Part shown: piece after piece, positions 23,661 to 36,190 of the stretch
How the letters are laid out: each line of letters opens with the position of its first letter
Numbering within the stretch: the stretch's first letter is position 1
DNA from: Aselliscus stoliczkanus
Taxonomy: Eukaryota > Chordata > Mammalia > Chiroptera > Hipposideridae
Direction: 5' to 3'
Length of the DNA: 64,000 bases
Assembly: GCA_033961575.1 (NCBI GenBank)
Contig: CM066732.1
Coordinates: 55,994,001 to 56,058,000, forward strand
Made by a program: the position numbers and the translations under genes
Notes under the pieces: generated by a model
What the model was told of the DNA's origin: nothing
What the model saw: the letters and a program-made list of their open reading frames with translations, nothing else
Databases searched by the model: none

Positions 23661-24984
23661 CACTTTATGAACCTGATAGTTTGATCGATCTCAGGATTTT
23701 TCTGGCTCTCTTTCCTGCAAATGTTTGCAAACTCATTTATTAGGTCATTGAACTGTACACTTTTAGCAACAACGCCGTCCATCGATACCCTTGAAAGTGA
23801 CGTCAACCAGCGCGGACCAACGCAGCCTGCAGAATTCAGTCACCCCGAGGGTGGTCTTTCTGCTAACAGAGCTGTTACTGGGCTCTCAAGACTGTGTCAC
23901 AGGTCCTGAGAGCACTGCGGTAAATTTCTTATAAGTCATTTCAAAATACAAATTTTAGTACATTACAGTCAATGATGCCCTCAGAACCATTTTTCTAAAA
24001 AGATTTAACTCCTCATAAGAATCAGTTTTGCTTAAGTTTGAATTTAATTTTCAATGTAACTTTCAGCAGTGGCATTGTAATGTCTGCTCTGTGTGTCGGC
24101 TCCTGGAGGCGAGACCAGAAAGTACACGTGGCTTCACGCGTTGCAGGTCCCTCGCCGTGCCCGGGCACACATTCTACCGCTGTGTCTTCAGTTACAAGGA
24201 AACATTAATTTTACAAGTGTCCCCTCGCTCATTTTTGGCTCTTCTGAAGCTTCATACGAAAACAGTGTTCTTTTCCCTCCGATGGGGCGACTTCAGACCT
24301 GAGCCTGTGAAAGCCCTTGCTTTGCAATGTGGTCGCGGTTACAACACCGGAGACTCCAATGTCTTGGAGGATTCTAATGATGCCGTCACATGCTTATGGC
24401 GGCGTCCACAGTGTCACGTGTACATTTTCATTCTGTAGTAATTTTCTGACGAAGTTGACTGCCTGGGCGCCAGCGGTCACCGCCCAGCCCCAGGGGCAGA
24501 CACCACAGGGACCGGCTGCCGGGAGGCCAGGAACGCTGCTCCCGCCAGCGGCCCAGCGCTGTCCCCAGGTGCGGCCCTCCTGCGGCTGCCGTCACCACTG
24601 CCACTCTCGGGCGGGTCGCGGTCCCACGGCCACCCTGATCTCGTGCCCATGTGCACATACAAAACACATTTCAGAGATGAGCCTCCTAAGAATTTCAGAA
24701 AATGTCAGAACGAGTGCGAGAGCCTCAGCAGACTGCTCGCAGGCGTGAAGGCCGCCCTGCCGTAGGTGTGGCTGGCGGGGTTCAGGGAGCGCCCCGGTAC
24801 CAGAAGTGTCTCTCCCTGCCTGGTGCCCCGGCTCGTTCACCCCCCACCGTGTTATAAACACTTGGGCTGTTTCCAGCTTTCATACAAACAGTTCTGCCGC
24901 CAGCAGCCTGGTGCTGTGTTACTGCTTCTGGGGTCGCTACTGAAGGTTTTTTAATTCAAAATGCTCACCTTTTATTGAATCGTC
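23661..24984. other. Unique DNA, no gene seen
   Basis: AT-rich then GC-rich unique sequence. The 24,020-24,450 stretch is open in one plus frame for 136 codons but has no domain and no supporting splice context. Confidence 0.45.
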
Positions 24985-25245
24985 ACTGTATGTCAGGCAG
25001 TAAGCTAAGTGTTTTCCATACACATCTCGTTTAGCGCTCTTTCCAGAACTGTGAAGTAAGGCATTTATCTCCTTTACGAAGGAGGAAGCTAAGACTCAAA
25101 GAGGCTAAGCCGGGGCCGGCCGAGTGGCGCGGTGGTTAAGCGCTGGCCTGGGAAGCCAGCGGCCCCGGTTCGGTCCCACATGTGAGGGCCAGTGACACAG
25201 CCCTCAAAAACAAAAAGAAAAAGAGGCTAAGCTGCTCAGGACACC
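24985..25245 (-). mobile_element. MIR SINE fossil, split by a younger SINE
   Basis: On the minus strand, matches the MIR order. On the plus strand it reads TGTATGTCAGGCAGTAAGCT, then AAGGCATTTATCTCC, then GGAAGCTAAGACTCAAAGAG, and resumes after the SINE with AGGCTAAGCTGCTCAGGAC. This sets relative age: MIR first, SINE later. Confidence 0.75.
25111..25219 (+). mobile_element. Short tRNA-derived SINE
   Basis: Begins GGGCCGGCCGAGTGGCGCGG and has A box-like (GTGGCGCGGTGGTTAAGCG) and B box-like (GGTTCGGTCCC) polymerase III promoter motifs, then GTGACACAGCCCTCA and an A-rich tail. An exact 13-bp target duplication, AAAGAGGCTAAGC, lies at 25,098-25,110 and 25,220-25,232. Confidence 0.95.
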
Positions 25246-27487
25246 CCGCCGGCAGGAAGGGTACAGCAGGCAACCCCACTCGGGGCTCACCCCAGTGCTG
25301 TGGGTTCCACCCGTGTGTATTCACGGCTGAGTTTGCACTTTCACCCTGAACGCCAAGTCCATGCTCTCCGTTGTGCAGCAAACAGCTGATGATGCTGTGT
25401 TGGAGACTCACCCCAGCCCAGGAAAGCTGACACATCTGTCTCCACATATCGGAGGGGTCTGCAGCCCAGGGACCTGACCGGGTCCCACTGCTGGTGAAGT
25501 GAGCCAGGACCTGCCCCAGAGCCCCTCTGGCCTGCCGAGGCGGCAGGTGGGCTCCCGGCATGGTCACCGGGGCAGCTCTGAGGCCTCACAGGCAAATCGG
25601 CCCAGCCAGACGCTGGGACAAGTGGGGCCCGGGCTGCCCTTCCCAGCCATGTCCGGTCATTTGCCTCCAAAGTGTATACGCCGTTGGCATCTCCACACCT
25701 CCTGGGTACCTCTTCCTACTGCAAAAGACCGCCCCCAACTCCAAGAAAGCCCTCCTATGAAGGCGAGCAGGGAGGCACAGCTTCATCGTAGCCACATCTC
25801 ACCACTCAGGTCACAGTAGGGTGGACATGGTCCTAGAAAGGGCCGTGGTGCATTGAAGATTCATTTTGGGCAGGTCAGCTTTCTACGTGCCAAAATAAAC
25901 CAAACATGCTTTCGCCTTGGTATACCACAATGCCAGAGTTTTCCAAATTTGAATTTCAGACACAAATAAGAACAAAGGAGAGCACATTTGGGTTGAGTCC
26001 GCTTGACCCTGATCCACAGAGGGAAGGTAACCTGGTGTGACATATCAGTGGCCAGGTGTGTGTGTGTTGGGGGGGGGGGCATGTACTTCTCTCTGCAGAG
26101 CTGCCTGCAGCCCCCGCAAATTCTATCCTACAGTCTTTAAACTTACTTTCTCTCTTATGTAGATCAAAACATGACAACGCACACACAGCTGGAGGGCGGT
26201 CACCATCCAACACCGATCGCCTGCTTCTGCCATCATGGCTAACAGAGGACATTCCCCCCATGAACCTGGGGCTGCCACGGCCACAGGAAGCAGACGCCCT
26301 TCACACAGAGGCAAACCCCGCCGGGGGTCATGGCTCATGGAAGCCAACCTGGCAAAGGAAAGCCACCACGCAAACCCGCCCTGTGCCCTCCTCCCTCTGA
26401 CTGGGCTGGAAGATGTGAGCAGAACCCCTGCTTGACAACCCCTGACATTCCCTGTGTGGGAGAGAAATCAGGAGGCACATGGAAACGTTTAGCGATCCGA
26501 GATACAGACATACATCTGAGCCATTAGAGCAAACATCAGAGTCTACGGCAGAGTCAGTGCAACAAATGGGAGGAAGTGGGAGGTTCTCTAGGTGTCCTCC
26601 CAAGAGTACATGTCAGGTGTGGGAGTGGGGGTGGCAGCAAACGGGGAGCCTGAGGAGATTGCTGTTGGCTGAGAACTACGATGGACAAGTTTTAAACGGA
26701 GACTCAGAAGACCCCCTCAAAAGACATCACCAGGACTCAAATGGGTCAACAAATGTAAAATGAGAAATAAAGAAAAAGAAAACACTTACACTGGATAGAA
26801 AAGTAGTTCAAAAGGAAAGAGGAGTGGAGAAGCAATAATTAGCAAGAAAACGTCTTCCCTGGGCTGTGTCACTACGGCTTCCTCAGGGCCCTCACCCGGG
26901 AAGAACTCCTGGGATAGGCTTCAATCTCACATCGAAAGAAGGAAGTCCTATGAGGCCTAAGCATAAAATGTAAATGAGGTAAATGTCTCTATTAAAAGAC
27001 TTAGTTCGTGTCAAAAACAAAACCCAGCTTTGTGCTATTCTAAATTAATATACCCCTAATAAAATATTCCAGAAAGTTTTAAAAATTCATTCATGCATTT
27101 ATTCATTCAACAAATTAATATTGAGTTCTTCCTACATGCCAGATAAAGTGATGGGCAAAGACTTATCATGCAAACACAAACAAAAATAATGAAGACATGA
27201 TCATATTAATATTTAACAAGGTAGAGATTGAAACAAAATGGTCAATTGAAACATCTTTCTCTCCATCTTTGCCAGATATATAGACAAGAAAAATAGAGAA
27301 GATTTAGCCAATATTATTAGTGAACTTATATATATACTTATACATATATACAAGTTTATTAATATAAACTTATATTAGTATAAAATCCTATATCCAAAGA
27401 GCCAAGATCCAATATTTGAACAAAATGGATTTAAATAATATTATTAATAAACTTGATACACACACATCTCAAACCTTATATCCAAAA
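25246..27487. other. Unique DNA, AT-rich at the right end, no gene seen
   Basis: GC-rich until about 26,750, then AT-rich. The stretch 27,080-27,170 (ATTTATTCATTCAACAAATT) looks like a common ancient repeat, and 27,170-27,480 resembles diverged L1 ORF2, but neither could be firmly placed. A 35-bp block at 26,912-26,950 recurs at 28,074-28,112. Confidence 0.4.
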
Positions 27488-27705
27488 GTCTAATATGGTA
27501 ACTACAAACCACAGGTAGTTATTTAGATTCAAATTTTAACTAATTAAAATTAAGTAAAATGAAGAATAAGTTCCCCAGTCTCTCTCACGTATCTGGTACC
27601 TTCCTGGGTCCTACTGGACCCCACTGGACCCTACTGGACAGTGCACACATGTAACATTTTACCCTGCACAGGGTTCTACTGGGCAGTGCTGCTATACAGG
27701 TTATA
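27488..27705 (+). mobile_element. hAT-like non-autonomous DNA transposon fossil
   Basis: AGTCTAATATGGTAACTAC, TAACTAATTAAAATTAAGT and TCTACTGGGCAGTGCTG occur in the order of a MER-type hAT element known from mammals (TCCAATATGGTAGCC ... TTCTATTGGACAGCGCTG). Diverged, and the left end is unclear. Family inferred from memory. Confidence 0.45.
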
Positions 27706-28242
27706 GTTTTGAAAATGCTACACAATACTTACAAAATTTCCCTACAATATAACATGCAGAAAAGGATAAACTTTTTAAAAATTTAATTGAGATTAATAAT
27801 TAAAAATCAAGTTCTTAGCAGTAGATATGCTCAGTGCTACTGATGTGTCTCTGCCTCTAGGTGCCATCAGCAGGCAAAGCTGGGAAATGTGTGTGTGCAC
27901 ACATGTGACCCAGACATCAGTATTTACTTCTGTGTCGATAGATGACAGGTAGGTGGGTAGACAGACAGACAGATGGGTGGACAGTCACGAGTTCATCTGC
28001 CCCTCCCATTCTAACCCTCACAACGGGTACACCCTCTAATATCTTCCTTCCCATAGTTCCCCAAGCCTATCATAGGATAGGCTTTAATTTCACATTGAAA
28101 GAAGAAAGTGAGAAACTCAGCGCCCGTTACCCTCAGCATGTGTGTTCATGTGCTCAACTCTGTAACTCACAGGGGCAGGTTCAGAATTCTACCTCGTTAC
28201 CATGGCAGAGAAGGAAGCCAACTCGAAGCGCCACTAACTAGA

Positions 28243-28980
28243 GATGGTGTACATGTGTGTGGTGTGTATGTGTGGTGTGTGTGTGTGTGTGGTGTGTGCG
28301 TGTCTGTGTGTGTGGTGTGTACGTGTGTGTGGTGTGTGCATGTGTCTGTGGTGTATGTGTGGTGTGTGCGTGTGTGCATGTGTGTGGTGTGTGTGGTGTG
28401 TACGTGTGTGTGGTGTGTGCATGTGTGTGTGGTGTGTGTGTGGTGTGTACATGTGTGGTGTGTGTATGTCTGTGTGTGTGGTGTGTGTGCATGGTGTGTA
28501 CGTGTGTGTGGTGTGTGTGTGGTGTGTACGTGTGTGTGGTGTGTGTGTCTGTGTGTGTGTGGTGTGTACGTGTGTGTGGTGTGTGCGTGTCTGTGTGTGT
28601 GGTGTGTGCGTGTCTGTGTGTGTGGTGTGTGTGCATGGTGTGTACATGTGTGTGGTGTGTGCATGTGGTGTGTGTGTGGTGTGCATGTGTGTGGTGTGTG
28701 TGTGTCTGTGTGTGTGGTGTGTACATGTCTGTGGTGTGTGCGTGTCTGTGTGTGTGTGGTGTGTGTGGTGTGTGTGCATGGTGTGTACGTGTGTGTGGTG
28801 TGTGTGTAGTGTGTGCGTGTCTGTGTGCCTGTGTGGTGTGTGTGTATGGTGTGTATGTGTGTGTGGTGTGTATGTGTGTGTGGTGTGTATGTGTGTGTGG
28901 TGTGTATGTGTGTGGTGTGCGTGTCTGTGTGTACATGTGTGGGGTGTGTGTGTGTCTGTGTGCGAGTGTGTGTGTGTGTG
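28243..28980. repeat. TG-rich compound microsatellite/minisatellite array
   Basis: About 740 bp of (TG)n broken at short intervals by GGTGTGTRYRTG and GTCTGTG variants, giving irregular longer units. All frames are stop-free over long spans (up to about 300 codons of Val-Cys or Thr-His repeats), which is not coding evidence. Confidence 0.96.
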
Positions 28981-30110
28981 GAGAGACCGCTTGGAGAAAT
29001 AAGCGAGTCTGGAGCCAGCACAGGGGAGGTACACATGAACCTGAAATGTCTTTCTGGGCCTCGAGTGTCATGAGGCCAGAACCAGACGAAGGGGACTCCC
29101 AATGGCCAAATCCAGGACAACTGGAACATCAAAATACATTTTCATATAACGGTAGTAAGGGATAAATTAAGAGTCCATGAGTCCACACTGATATAAATAA
29201 ATAAATGATTTTTTAAATTAAGGGGGTGGGGAGGAGAAACTCTTTACAGCAGAATGCCAACTGATAACACAGAATGAATGATGGAGTCAAAACGCCGTCA
29301 GTGCATACGAAAACCACCACGTGAAATGTTACGAGGAATAGGATATGCGCACAGCACAAAACCGCCGTTAGTCACAGGGAGACGGCAGCAACCTCACGGC
29401 GCGGAAGGACAGAGGGCCAGCCGAGGGAGCCATGCTCACGTCACCAGCACCAGGCTGACCGGCGCTGGGGACTCGGAGCGAGACGCGAGGGGCACACATC
29501 GCTGTGTGATGCTCCTGCCAGGAGGGCCGAATGTTTCCATTAGGAACCATAACACAAACCCGAAAGAGACACACTCTGCAATATAACTGCCCTACGCTCT
29601 TTAAAAATGCGAAGATCAGGGAGCGTGACGAAAGGCTGACTCCAGAATAAAGAAGGCTTGAGGGACGGCGGCTAAATCCAACCCCGGGCCTGTGCTCCTG
29701 GACCCTCGAAGGAAAACACCATCAGCCACAAAGAACAGTGTTGAGTCAATGGACGACATCTGAATATGGATTGTGGGTGACATTAAGTTTCCTGATTTGG
29801 GAAACTGTTGTGGTTATAGGAAAGAATGGTTCTTTCTTAGGAAATAACATCAAAGTATTTACAGATAAAGGGGAATAATGTCTCCAACCTATTCACAAAT
29901 GATTCAGAAAAAAACTATTAGTATATATACTGATGTGTACTAACTATTAGCACGTGCATATTAATTAGTACATGTAAGAGAGAGAGAGCAGGTAAATGGG
30001 GCAGATTTCAACAACTGAGAAAGGATAGGTGGGAACCCCTTAAACTATCCTTATAAACTTTTTGTAAGTTGGAATAAAAAAAGAGGTAGCAAAAAAACTA
30101 AAAATAATTG
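28981..30110 (+). mobile_element. Ancient L1-type 3'UTR fossil, longer copy
   Basis: CCAATGGCCAAATCCAGGAC, a TAAATAAATAAATGA stretch and TACAGCAGAATGCC are shared with the copy at 22.9-23.3 kb. The tail reads GTTGTGGTTATAGGAAAGAA, AAAGTATTTACAGATAAAGG, AATGATTCAGAAAAAA and a GAGAGAGAGAG run, the order of an old L1 3'UTR known from other mammals. Confidence 0.6.
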
Positions 30111-30159
30111 ACAATTTTTTAAAGTTCAATTACAAAATAAATTCAAGAATGAGTTCCTT

Positions 30160-30585
30160 GGGCCGGCCGAGTGGCGCATTGGTTAAGCACTGGTTTTGGG
30201 ATGCCAGCGGCCCCAGTTCGGGTCCCACATGAGGGCCAGTGACACTGCCCTCTACAGCTAACAGCAGCTCCACCTGGAGCTGGGCTGTGCGAGCCCCGGT
30301 GATGGTGTGGGCTGCAGCCCCTGCTGCAGTGGGCTGCCATAGGCTGCAGTGAGCGGCTGGCAGCCAAGAGTGAGCTGCCAATAGCCGCGGTGAGCGACAT
30401 CCAGAGGCCGGCGACCGATCTGCCTCATCCGGGAAGAGCGCAATGACGATACCAACAGTGAAGCAACATCCTCCGCAACTAAACTGAAGAACAAAAAGAC
30501 AGCAACTTGTCTGTTCCCCTTCCCCGATTCCCCAATGCTGTTCCCCTCCGCCAATTCCCCAATAAAATCTTTAAAGAAAAAAAAA
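30160..30585 (+). mobile_element. Long tRNA-derived SINE (426 bp)
   Basis: Shares the tRNA-like head (GGGCCGGCCGAGTGGCGCAT) with the short SINEs. It continues for over 300 bp of CTGCAG/GAGCTG-rich body and ends CCCCAATAAAATCTTTAAAG plus A tail. An exact 15-bp target duplication, AAGAATGAGTTCCTT, lies at 30,145-30,159 and 30,586-30,600. Confidence 0.95.
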
Positions 30586-30600
30586 AAGAATGAGTTCCTT

Positions 30601-32600
30601 AAAACCAATCTCTGCCAAGTCTGATCAAGAAAAAGTTTTAGAAGACCAAACCATTACAAGAACAGAAAAGCAAAGTAACCGCATCATGGGAAGGGTGCTG
30701 GCCTTGTAAAAAATATACTTTGCTCCAGCAGCTCCTTAGCTAAGTTTCAGATTTCACGTGGATGTCACCAAGCTTTCCCTGAGTGTTCCTTTTCTGTACC
30801 AGAATCCCACCCAGGACACCATAGCGCATGTGTCACCAAGTTCCCGTAGTCTCTCTGGCCTGTGACAGCTCTGTCTTTCCCTGTCTGTCACGACCTTGAC
30901 AGTTTTTAGGCACTCCAGCAAGTGTTGTATAGAATGTCCCTCAATTTCACAGCAGTGGTTTTTAAAAACTCAATAAGATTCATAAATTTCTTGGAAATGC
31001 ATAGATTACCAAAACTGTCAACAAAATTGAAAAATCTTTTAAAAAAGGATGGGGGGGGGCCTGTTTGGGGAATAAACATAGAAGGACTGGAAAAAATGTC
31101 AAAGAGCTGATTCCAAAAATAAGACCCTGAATTTATAAATAAAGTTTGCAAGGCAATTTCTTCCAAACATCAAGGAATGGATGATGCCATGCCATTTAAG
31201 TTGTTTCAGAGGAAAGAGAAACCTGGGAATTCTCCCATTTCATTGCTCAAAGCAAGCACAATCAATCTCATTTATGAGTGCAGATGTAAACATCCTAAAT
31301 AATATATTGCAGTTCAAATCCAACAAGATCAAGAAGGTTCTTTTGCCAAAATGCAAAGATGCCTCAGCATTAAAAACATCTATTAACTATATTTCATGTC
31401 TAAAAAGTCAAAGAAGAAAAGCCATGCACTCGTCTTGATGGAAGCTGAAAGGGCATGGTATGAATTCAATCTCTTCCTGATGAAAACTCCATAAATTTGG
31501 AATAGAAGCATCTGATTTTAAAACAATGCAAAATGTCTGCCTCATGCCACGGACGACACCCCACCGGACAGTAGGCACCAGAGCCCTTTGCTTTCAAGTC
31601 AGCAGCGGGACGGGGTCTTCCCTGCCGCCATTCAGTTTGGTTTCTCCTAGACCATCCAACAAGACAAAGCAAAAAATACAATGTGTGACTATTGAAAGGG
31701 ACAAGCACATTTCTCAGTATTTCTCGATATGTTGTTGACTTGGAAACCCAAGACCCTCAAATGAAAATAAAAATTAGAATGACTAAGAGAAGTCAATCTG
31801 GTGGCCAGTTACAGAGTAAATGTATAATATAAAAAATACACTTTCCTATCTGTCCACATGACAGGTAAAAACTAACCATAATTAATAACCTAAAATAACA
31901 CCATTCTCAACAGCAAATGAAAAATCTGAATACATAAGAATAAACGAAACAATAAATGTGAAGGGTGCCAACTAGTAAAACAAAAAAAATCTGGATGAAT
32001 GGAGAGGTATACTATGTTCTGATAATATTATAAAGATATCACTTTTCAAATTGACTTAAAAATGTAATGTCAGTCAAAATCCTCATAAAAGTAAAGTGCT
32101 CATAAAATTTTTGAAAAAAGGGAATTATAAGGGGTTTATACTATTGGATGTTAAAATGAATTATAAAACAGTGGTATTAAAATAGTGTGAAATTGGCCCA
32201 CAAAAAGACAGGCATGAAGGGACATGAACAAGAAATTTATCTAAAAATAAATAAAATGATCAATGACTGTATAAAAAAGATGTTTACCCATTAATTACCA
32301 AGGAAACGTAAATCAATACAAAATTCCACGTTTTGGCTTTGAAACGGACAGACTGGAAAGGACTGTAAAGCAACACGCAGCTGAAGAGGAAGCAAAAACG
32401 GTACACACTCCACACACTGTGAACAGGAAGGCAATTTCCCACAGCCTTTCAGGAGAGCAATTTGGAAACGTGTAAGAAGAACTTTAAAATTTACTGCAAG
32501 TTTTGACTCAGGAATTTCATGTTTGAAATTAGAAGCACTCTCCCAGCTGACGTCCTGGAATCCTATGCAGCCACTGAAAACTGTACCATTGGTAGAAAGC
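30601..32600 (+). mobile_element. Old L1 ORF2 fragments, heavily decayed
   Basis: Several stretches fit L1 ORF2 in the plus direction: TCTCATTTATGAGTGCAGATG with CATCCTAAATAATATATTGC (reverse transcriptase region) and, near 32,400-32,600, GTGAACAGGAAGGCAATTTC ... GAATCCTATGCAGCCACTGA (C-terminal region). No frame stays open. The left edge is uncertain. Confidence 0.6.
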
Positions 32601-34540
32601 TGCTCGCAGCACGTTCAGTGAAGAAAGCAGGCTGGGCCTCCTCCGCCCAGCAGGGCGCCCCGTTAGTGACAGAGCAGCTTTTGGAGAAGACAGTAGTGGC
32701 CACGCAGACTCGGAGGCCCGGCCAGTCGGCTCCCTGTGCTGCCTCTGTGGTCAGCACGCCCGCTGCCATCGCGCTGCCCCGGGAGACCCTTCCCCCATGG
32801 CTGCTTAGCGTCCGCTGGCAGGGGCACAGTCATCCATTCACTGGTGCGGTGTGTGAGCCCAACCCAGGCAGGCAGAGAGGAAGGGCGCTTCGTGGTGACA
32901 GAGGGAAGGCCCAGGGCTCCCTCCCGCACCTGGGGAGCTGCAGCGGGCTTCCTCGAGGCGGGCATCCTGGGGGATGGGTTCGGGTGCACGCTGGCCTTTC
33001 TCTGGCTGGTCCTAAATTGGAAGCAGGGGCAAAAATTAGGTCCACGGTCCATTATCAATCAAGTCCCAATGTTACAGGGTTTTTGTCCTGCTTTGGGGAC
33101 CGAACGCTGAAGACCGGGGATCAGCGTTCAGTTTTTATAGGTGGCCTGGCCACGGTCTGCATATTCAGCCTGTATAAACACTGAGAAAACTACTGGGCTT
33201 TGTGGATGAAATGTGTGACAGATGAAATCCACTGCATGCCCTTAGGGAGGTTACGGTCTGACGGGAAAGATGCCCTGCGGTGCCATGACTTCCTGGCCGC
33301 CTGTCCATGTTCTGGGCTGGGATGAGCGCCTGGCATGGGACAGCGCGTTGTACCTGAGACAGAAGCCACAGCCCACCCCCAGGGCCTGCCAGACCCCCGA
33401 GGACTCGGCTGGTGCCAGGCCCCTCAACCTCCTGCCCCCCTGCCCTCCCCTCACTCCCTTTGCTCCGGGCAGCACGGGCCGCCCTCAGTGAGGACCACCC
33501 GCCCAGTGCAGTCAGAAAGGGGGTGCACAGTCTGCAAGCTGCTCTGTCACCATGAGCCAGCAACTGCAAAACGTCAGTGACAAAGAGCTCCTCCCCCAAA
33601 CGCCTCTGGTGGCCTAGCCAGAAGGGTTCTAGCCGAGAGGCTACATCACTTTGAGTTGTAATAATATATATACGAGCTGCAGATTCACACATATTCATCC
33701 TGTTAACACTGCAATGTGCACTGATTTCTACCTGGAGTCACTTCAAATAACTCCTGGCTTTATAGAGACACATGGACTCAAGTGTGGCTTTTGTTTACGA
33801 GTAGGCTTGTCACCGCTCAGAACTGTTGGGGCCCCTTTGGGCACAGCCGGGGCTCCAGCCTGTGGAACAAGGTAGTCTGTCGCAGCAGCGAAGAAACACA
33901 AGTTGCCTGGTTCTAACTCGAGCACCTGAGTGGTCATTGAAGCTCATTTATGTTTAAAATTTAGAGTGTGGACTGCATGGTGATACCTTGGTGTTTCCCA
34001 AGTGTCTCCACGGTGCTGCTGATCATGTGGCTGCTTTTGCCTCAACTCACAGAACTCTACACCAAAAGAAGTGGCTTTTACCACACAGGAATTTGAAAAG
34101 TAGATGCATTTGTTAGAATGGTATTAAAAACAAACTGATAGAAAGAACTCTTCTCAAATGGGTTCCCCCCAATTCAGAGGCCATGACAAGGAGACCCTGC
34201 CCAGTGGGTTCAGCAGATACAAGCCAAGAACCCGGGGAAAGCCCTGCATGGTCCCTGGGGGGAGGGGGTGGGAGGACTGGGCCCCCAGAGTGAGATGGGG
34301 GAAGAGCAAACCAGGGGTGCTCACGGAGGGGCCGTGAGGGGTGCCAGGGTACAGTGGTGTGGGCATGGGAGGCAGGAGAGGGTCCATGCACAGTGAGGCG
34401 AACTGCAAAGGGAGGAGAGGGTGTGGGCTGGGCGGAGGGGCACAAACCTGGGAAGGGGCCTCTTACAGGGTCTGTGCATAGCCCATCGGAAGGAACACGT
34501 GAAGGAGGGGTCGGGGTGCCCACATGAGCTGACATTTAGG
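32601..34540. other. Unique DNA, no gene seen
   Basis: GC-rich until about 33,600, then mixed. Open frames up to 221 codons overlap on both strands and start inside the decayed L1. No domain recognised. Confidence 0.45.
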
Positions 34541-34544
34541 GCAC

Positions 34545-34770
34545 CGCCCACATGCCAGGCAGTGGTCCAAGTGTGCACACACGTCGACTCATTTAACGTG
34601 CCTGCAAGTGCATGAGACACTTTTATCGCCTCCATTTTGCAAGTGAGAAACTCAAGGCACAAAGAGAAAAGGTGACGTGCTTGGGGTCACACTCGTTAAC
34701 TGGGGAGCAGGGTTCACAGCAGGGCACTTGGTACATAGCTCTGTGCTGAGCCGCCCTGTGAGCCGAGGAT
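34545..34770 (-). mobile_element. MIR SINE fossil
   Basis: On the plus strand, in MIR antisense order: CATGCCAGGCAGTGGTCCAA, ACTCATTTAACG, CCATTTTGCAAGTGAGAAAC, AAGGCACAAAGAG, GGGGTCACACTCG. Confidence 0.8.
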
Positions 34771-35885
34771 TACAGCTGCACAGAGGGTGTTCTATAGAAG
34801 TGCTCAGGCCATTTTTCCAAGCACCTGTGTCATCCCTCGTGGGCTACCTGCCCACCACACCCACACACCCAGGCTCTCTCGAGCTCTGGTTACACCCGTG
34901 TGGCACTGCCCAGCACAGGGGCACACACCGTGCTCACACACAGTCACTCAAACAATCACACATGCACCCACACTCCATGGTGCACACTGCCCCTCAAGGA
35001 AGCCGGGGAATCAGCAGAGTGCATCACCGTGGAAGGATCACGGCAGGCTGGCTCTTACTAATAAGAAGTCTTTTCCGAAAGAGGCTGGCACGAACGAGGA
35101 GCACTGGGAGCCAAATGAGGTCTGAGCGGTGCAGCCCATGCATTACTTCCGTGTGGAGACAGGTGGCCCTGGGTCAGTGCAGTCCTCGCCGGCAGGGAGA
35201 TCTCATGACAAAGCCAGTCTCCCAGGCGAGCGCCTCCTCTGCTGAAGCCGCTTTGAATCTGAGCTTCTCCCACGTCCCTTGGGCCTAACGAAGACCCCAC
35301 GTCACACAGGAGAGACGGCCCATCCAGCCGTCCTTGCACAGCCCTCTGCCCAGGCTCAGCGGGGCCTGCACACGCCCACCTGGCCGCCGGCAGCTGGGAG
35401 AGCTGCACCTTCCAGGGCTTCTGGAAGGAGGGCCGCTGCTGCGGGCATAATAGGATCCAGGTTCTCTGCAGGAATTGGCTATTGAGCTTCTAGAAGATTC
35501 TGAGGGTCTCAGTGAAAACTGAGGTGGAGATTTCACCATAGAGTTTTCAGTCCTCAGGGAAAAGTGGGGGCACATTGGCAAATCGTGGGTGAAACACAGA
35601 CAGCTCCATGCCGAGCTTGGCAGTCACTCAGCAGGGCCGAACTGAAGGCAGTCTCCCCCAGAAACTAAGAGCTGAGGAAGGACACAGCTGATGAGCGCGA
35701 GGTGGGGATGGCCAGCTGGTCACCCGCATCAGTAACAGCGATAGTCGCTCAGCGTCATGGACGTTCACTCAGCACCCACCCACTAGGTGCTGGGCGCACA
35801 GCCATGGCTATCGTAGGCGAACCCCATGCCGCTTCCAGTGCAGAACCAGCATGGCACCCCAGAAAGCACAGGGCAGACCCCAGAC
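34771..35885. other. Unique DNA, no gene seen
   Basis: GC-rich. Short CACACACCC-type runs near 34,855-34,960. No supported ORF. Confidence 0.45.
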
Positions 35886-36190
35886 CGCAGGCTGCCCTGC
35901 CCACCTCCCCATCCAGCCCCTGCCGCCTCCACCAGGCCACCGCCCGGGGCCTCACACTGGCTGGCCCCCCTCTGCCCGCAAGGCCCTTCTCCCGGCCGCA
36001 GCTCAGCTGGCTGTCCACACATGAGTTTTCAGCTCAAACACCATCACCTCAGGGGCCCCTCCCCCTTGGCCTCCCTCCATGCAGGTGACCCTGTGTCCCT
36101 GTGTACTTCCTTCACATAGCGTCACATACACTATTTTTACAGTCTGTCTCTCAGGCTAGATGGCCAGCAACATGGGGGCAGAGGACTTAC
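35886..36190 (+). mobile_element. L2 LINE 3'-end fossil
   Basis: Follows L2 order: AAGGCCCTTCTCCC, GAGTTTTCAGCTCAAACACC, ATCACCTCAGGGGCCCCTCC, TTGGCCTCCCTCC, TTCACATAGCGTCACATACA, then GTCTGTCTCTCAGGCTAGA and GGGGGCAGAGGAC (equivalent to the GAGGGCAGGGAC end). Confidence 0.6.

Noticed and set aside
28197..29165. Open frames of 250-311 codons on both strands rich in Cys-Val or Thr-His
   Set aside because: They result from the TG/CA array having no stop codons, with no other coding sign.
32519..33184. 221-codon plus frame
   Set aside because: It begins in decayed L1 sequence and runs into unique DNA with no domain; probably chance.
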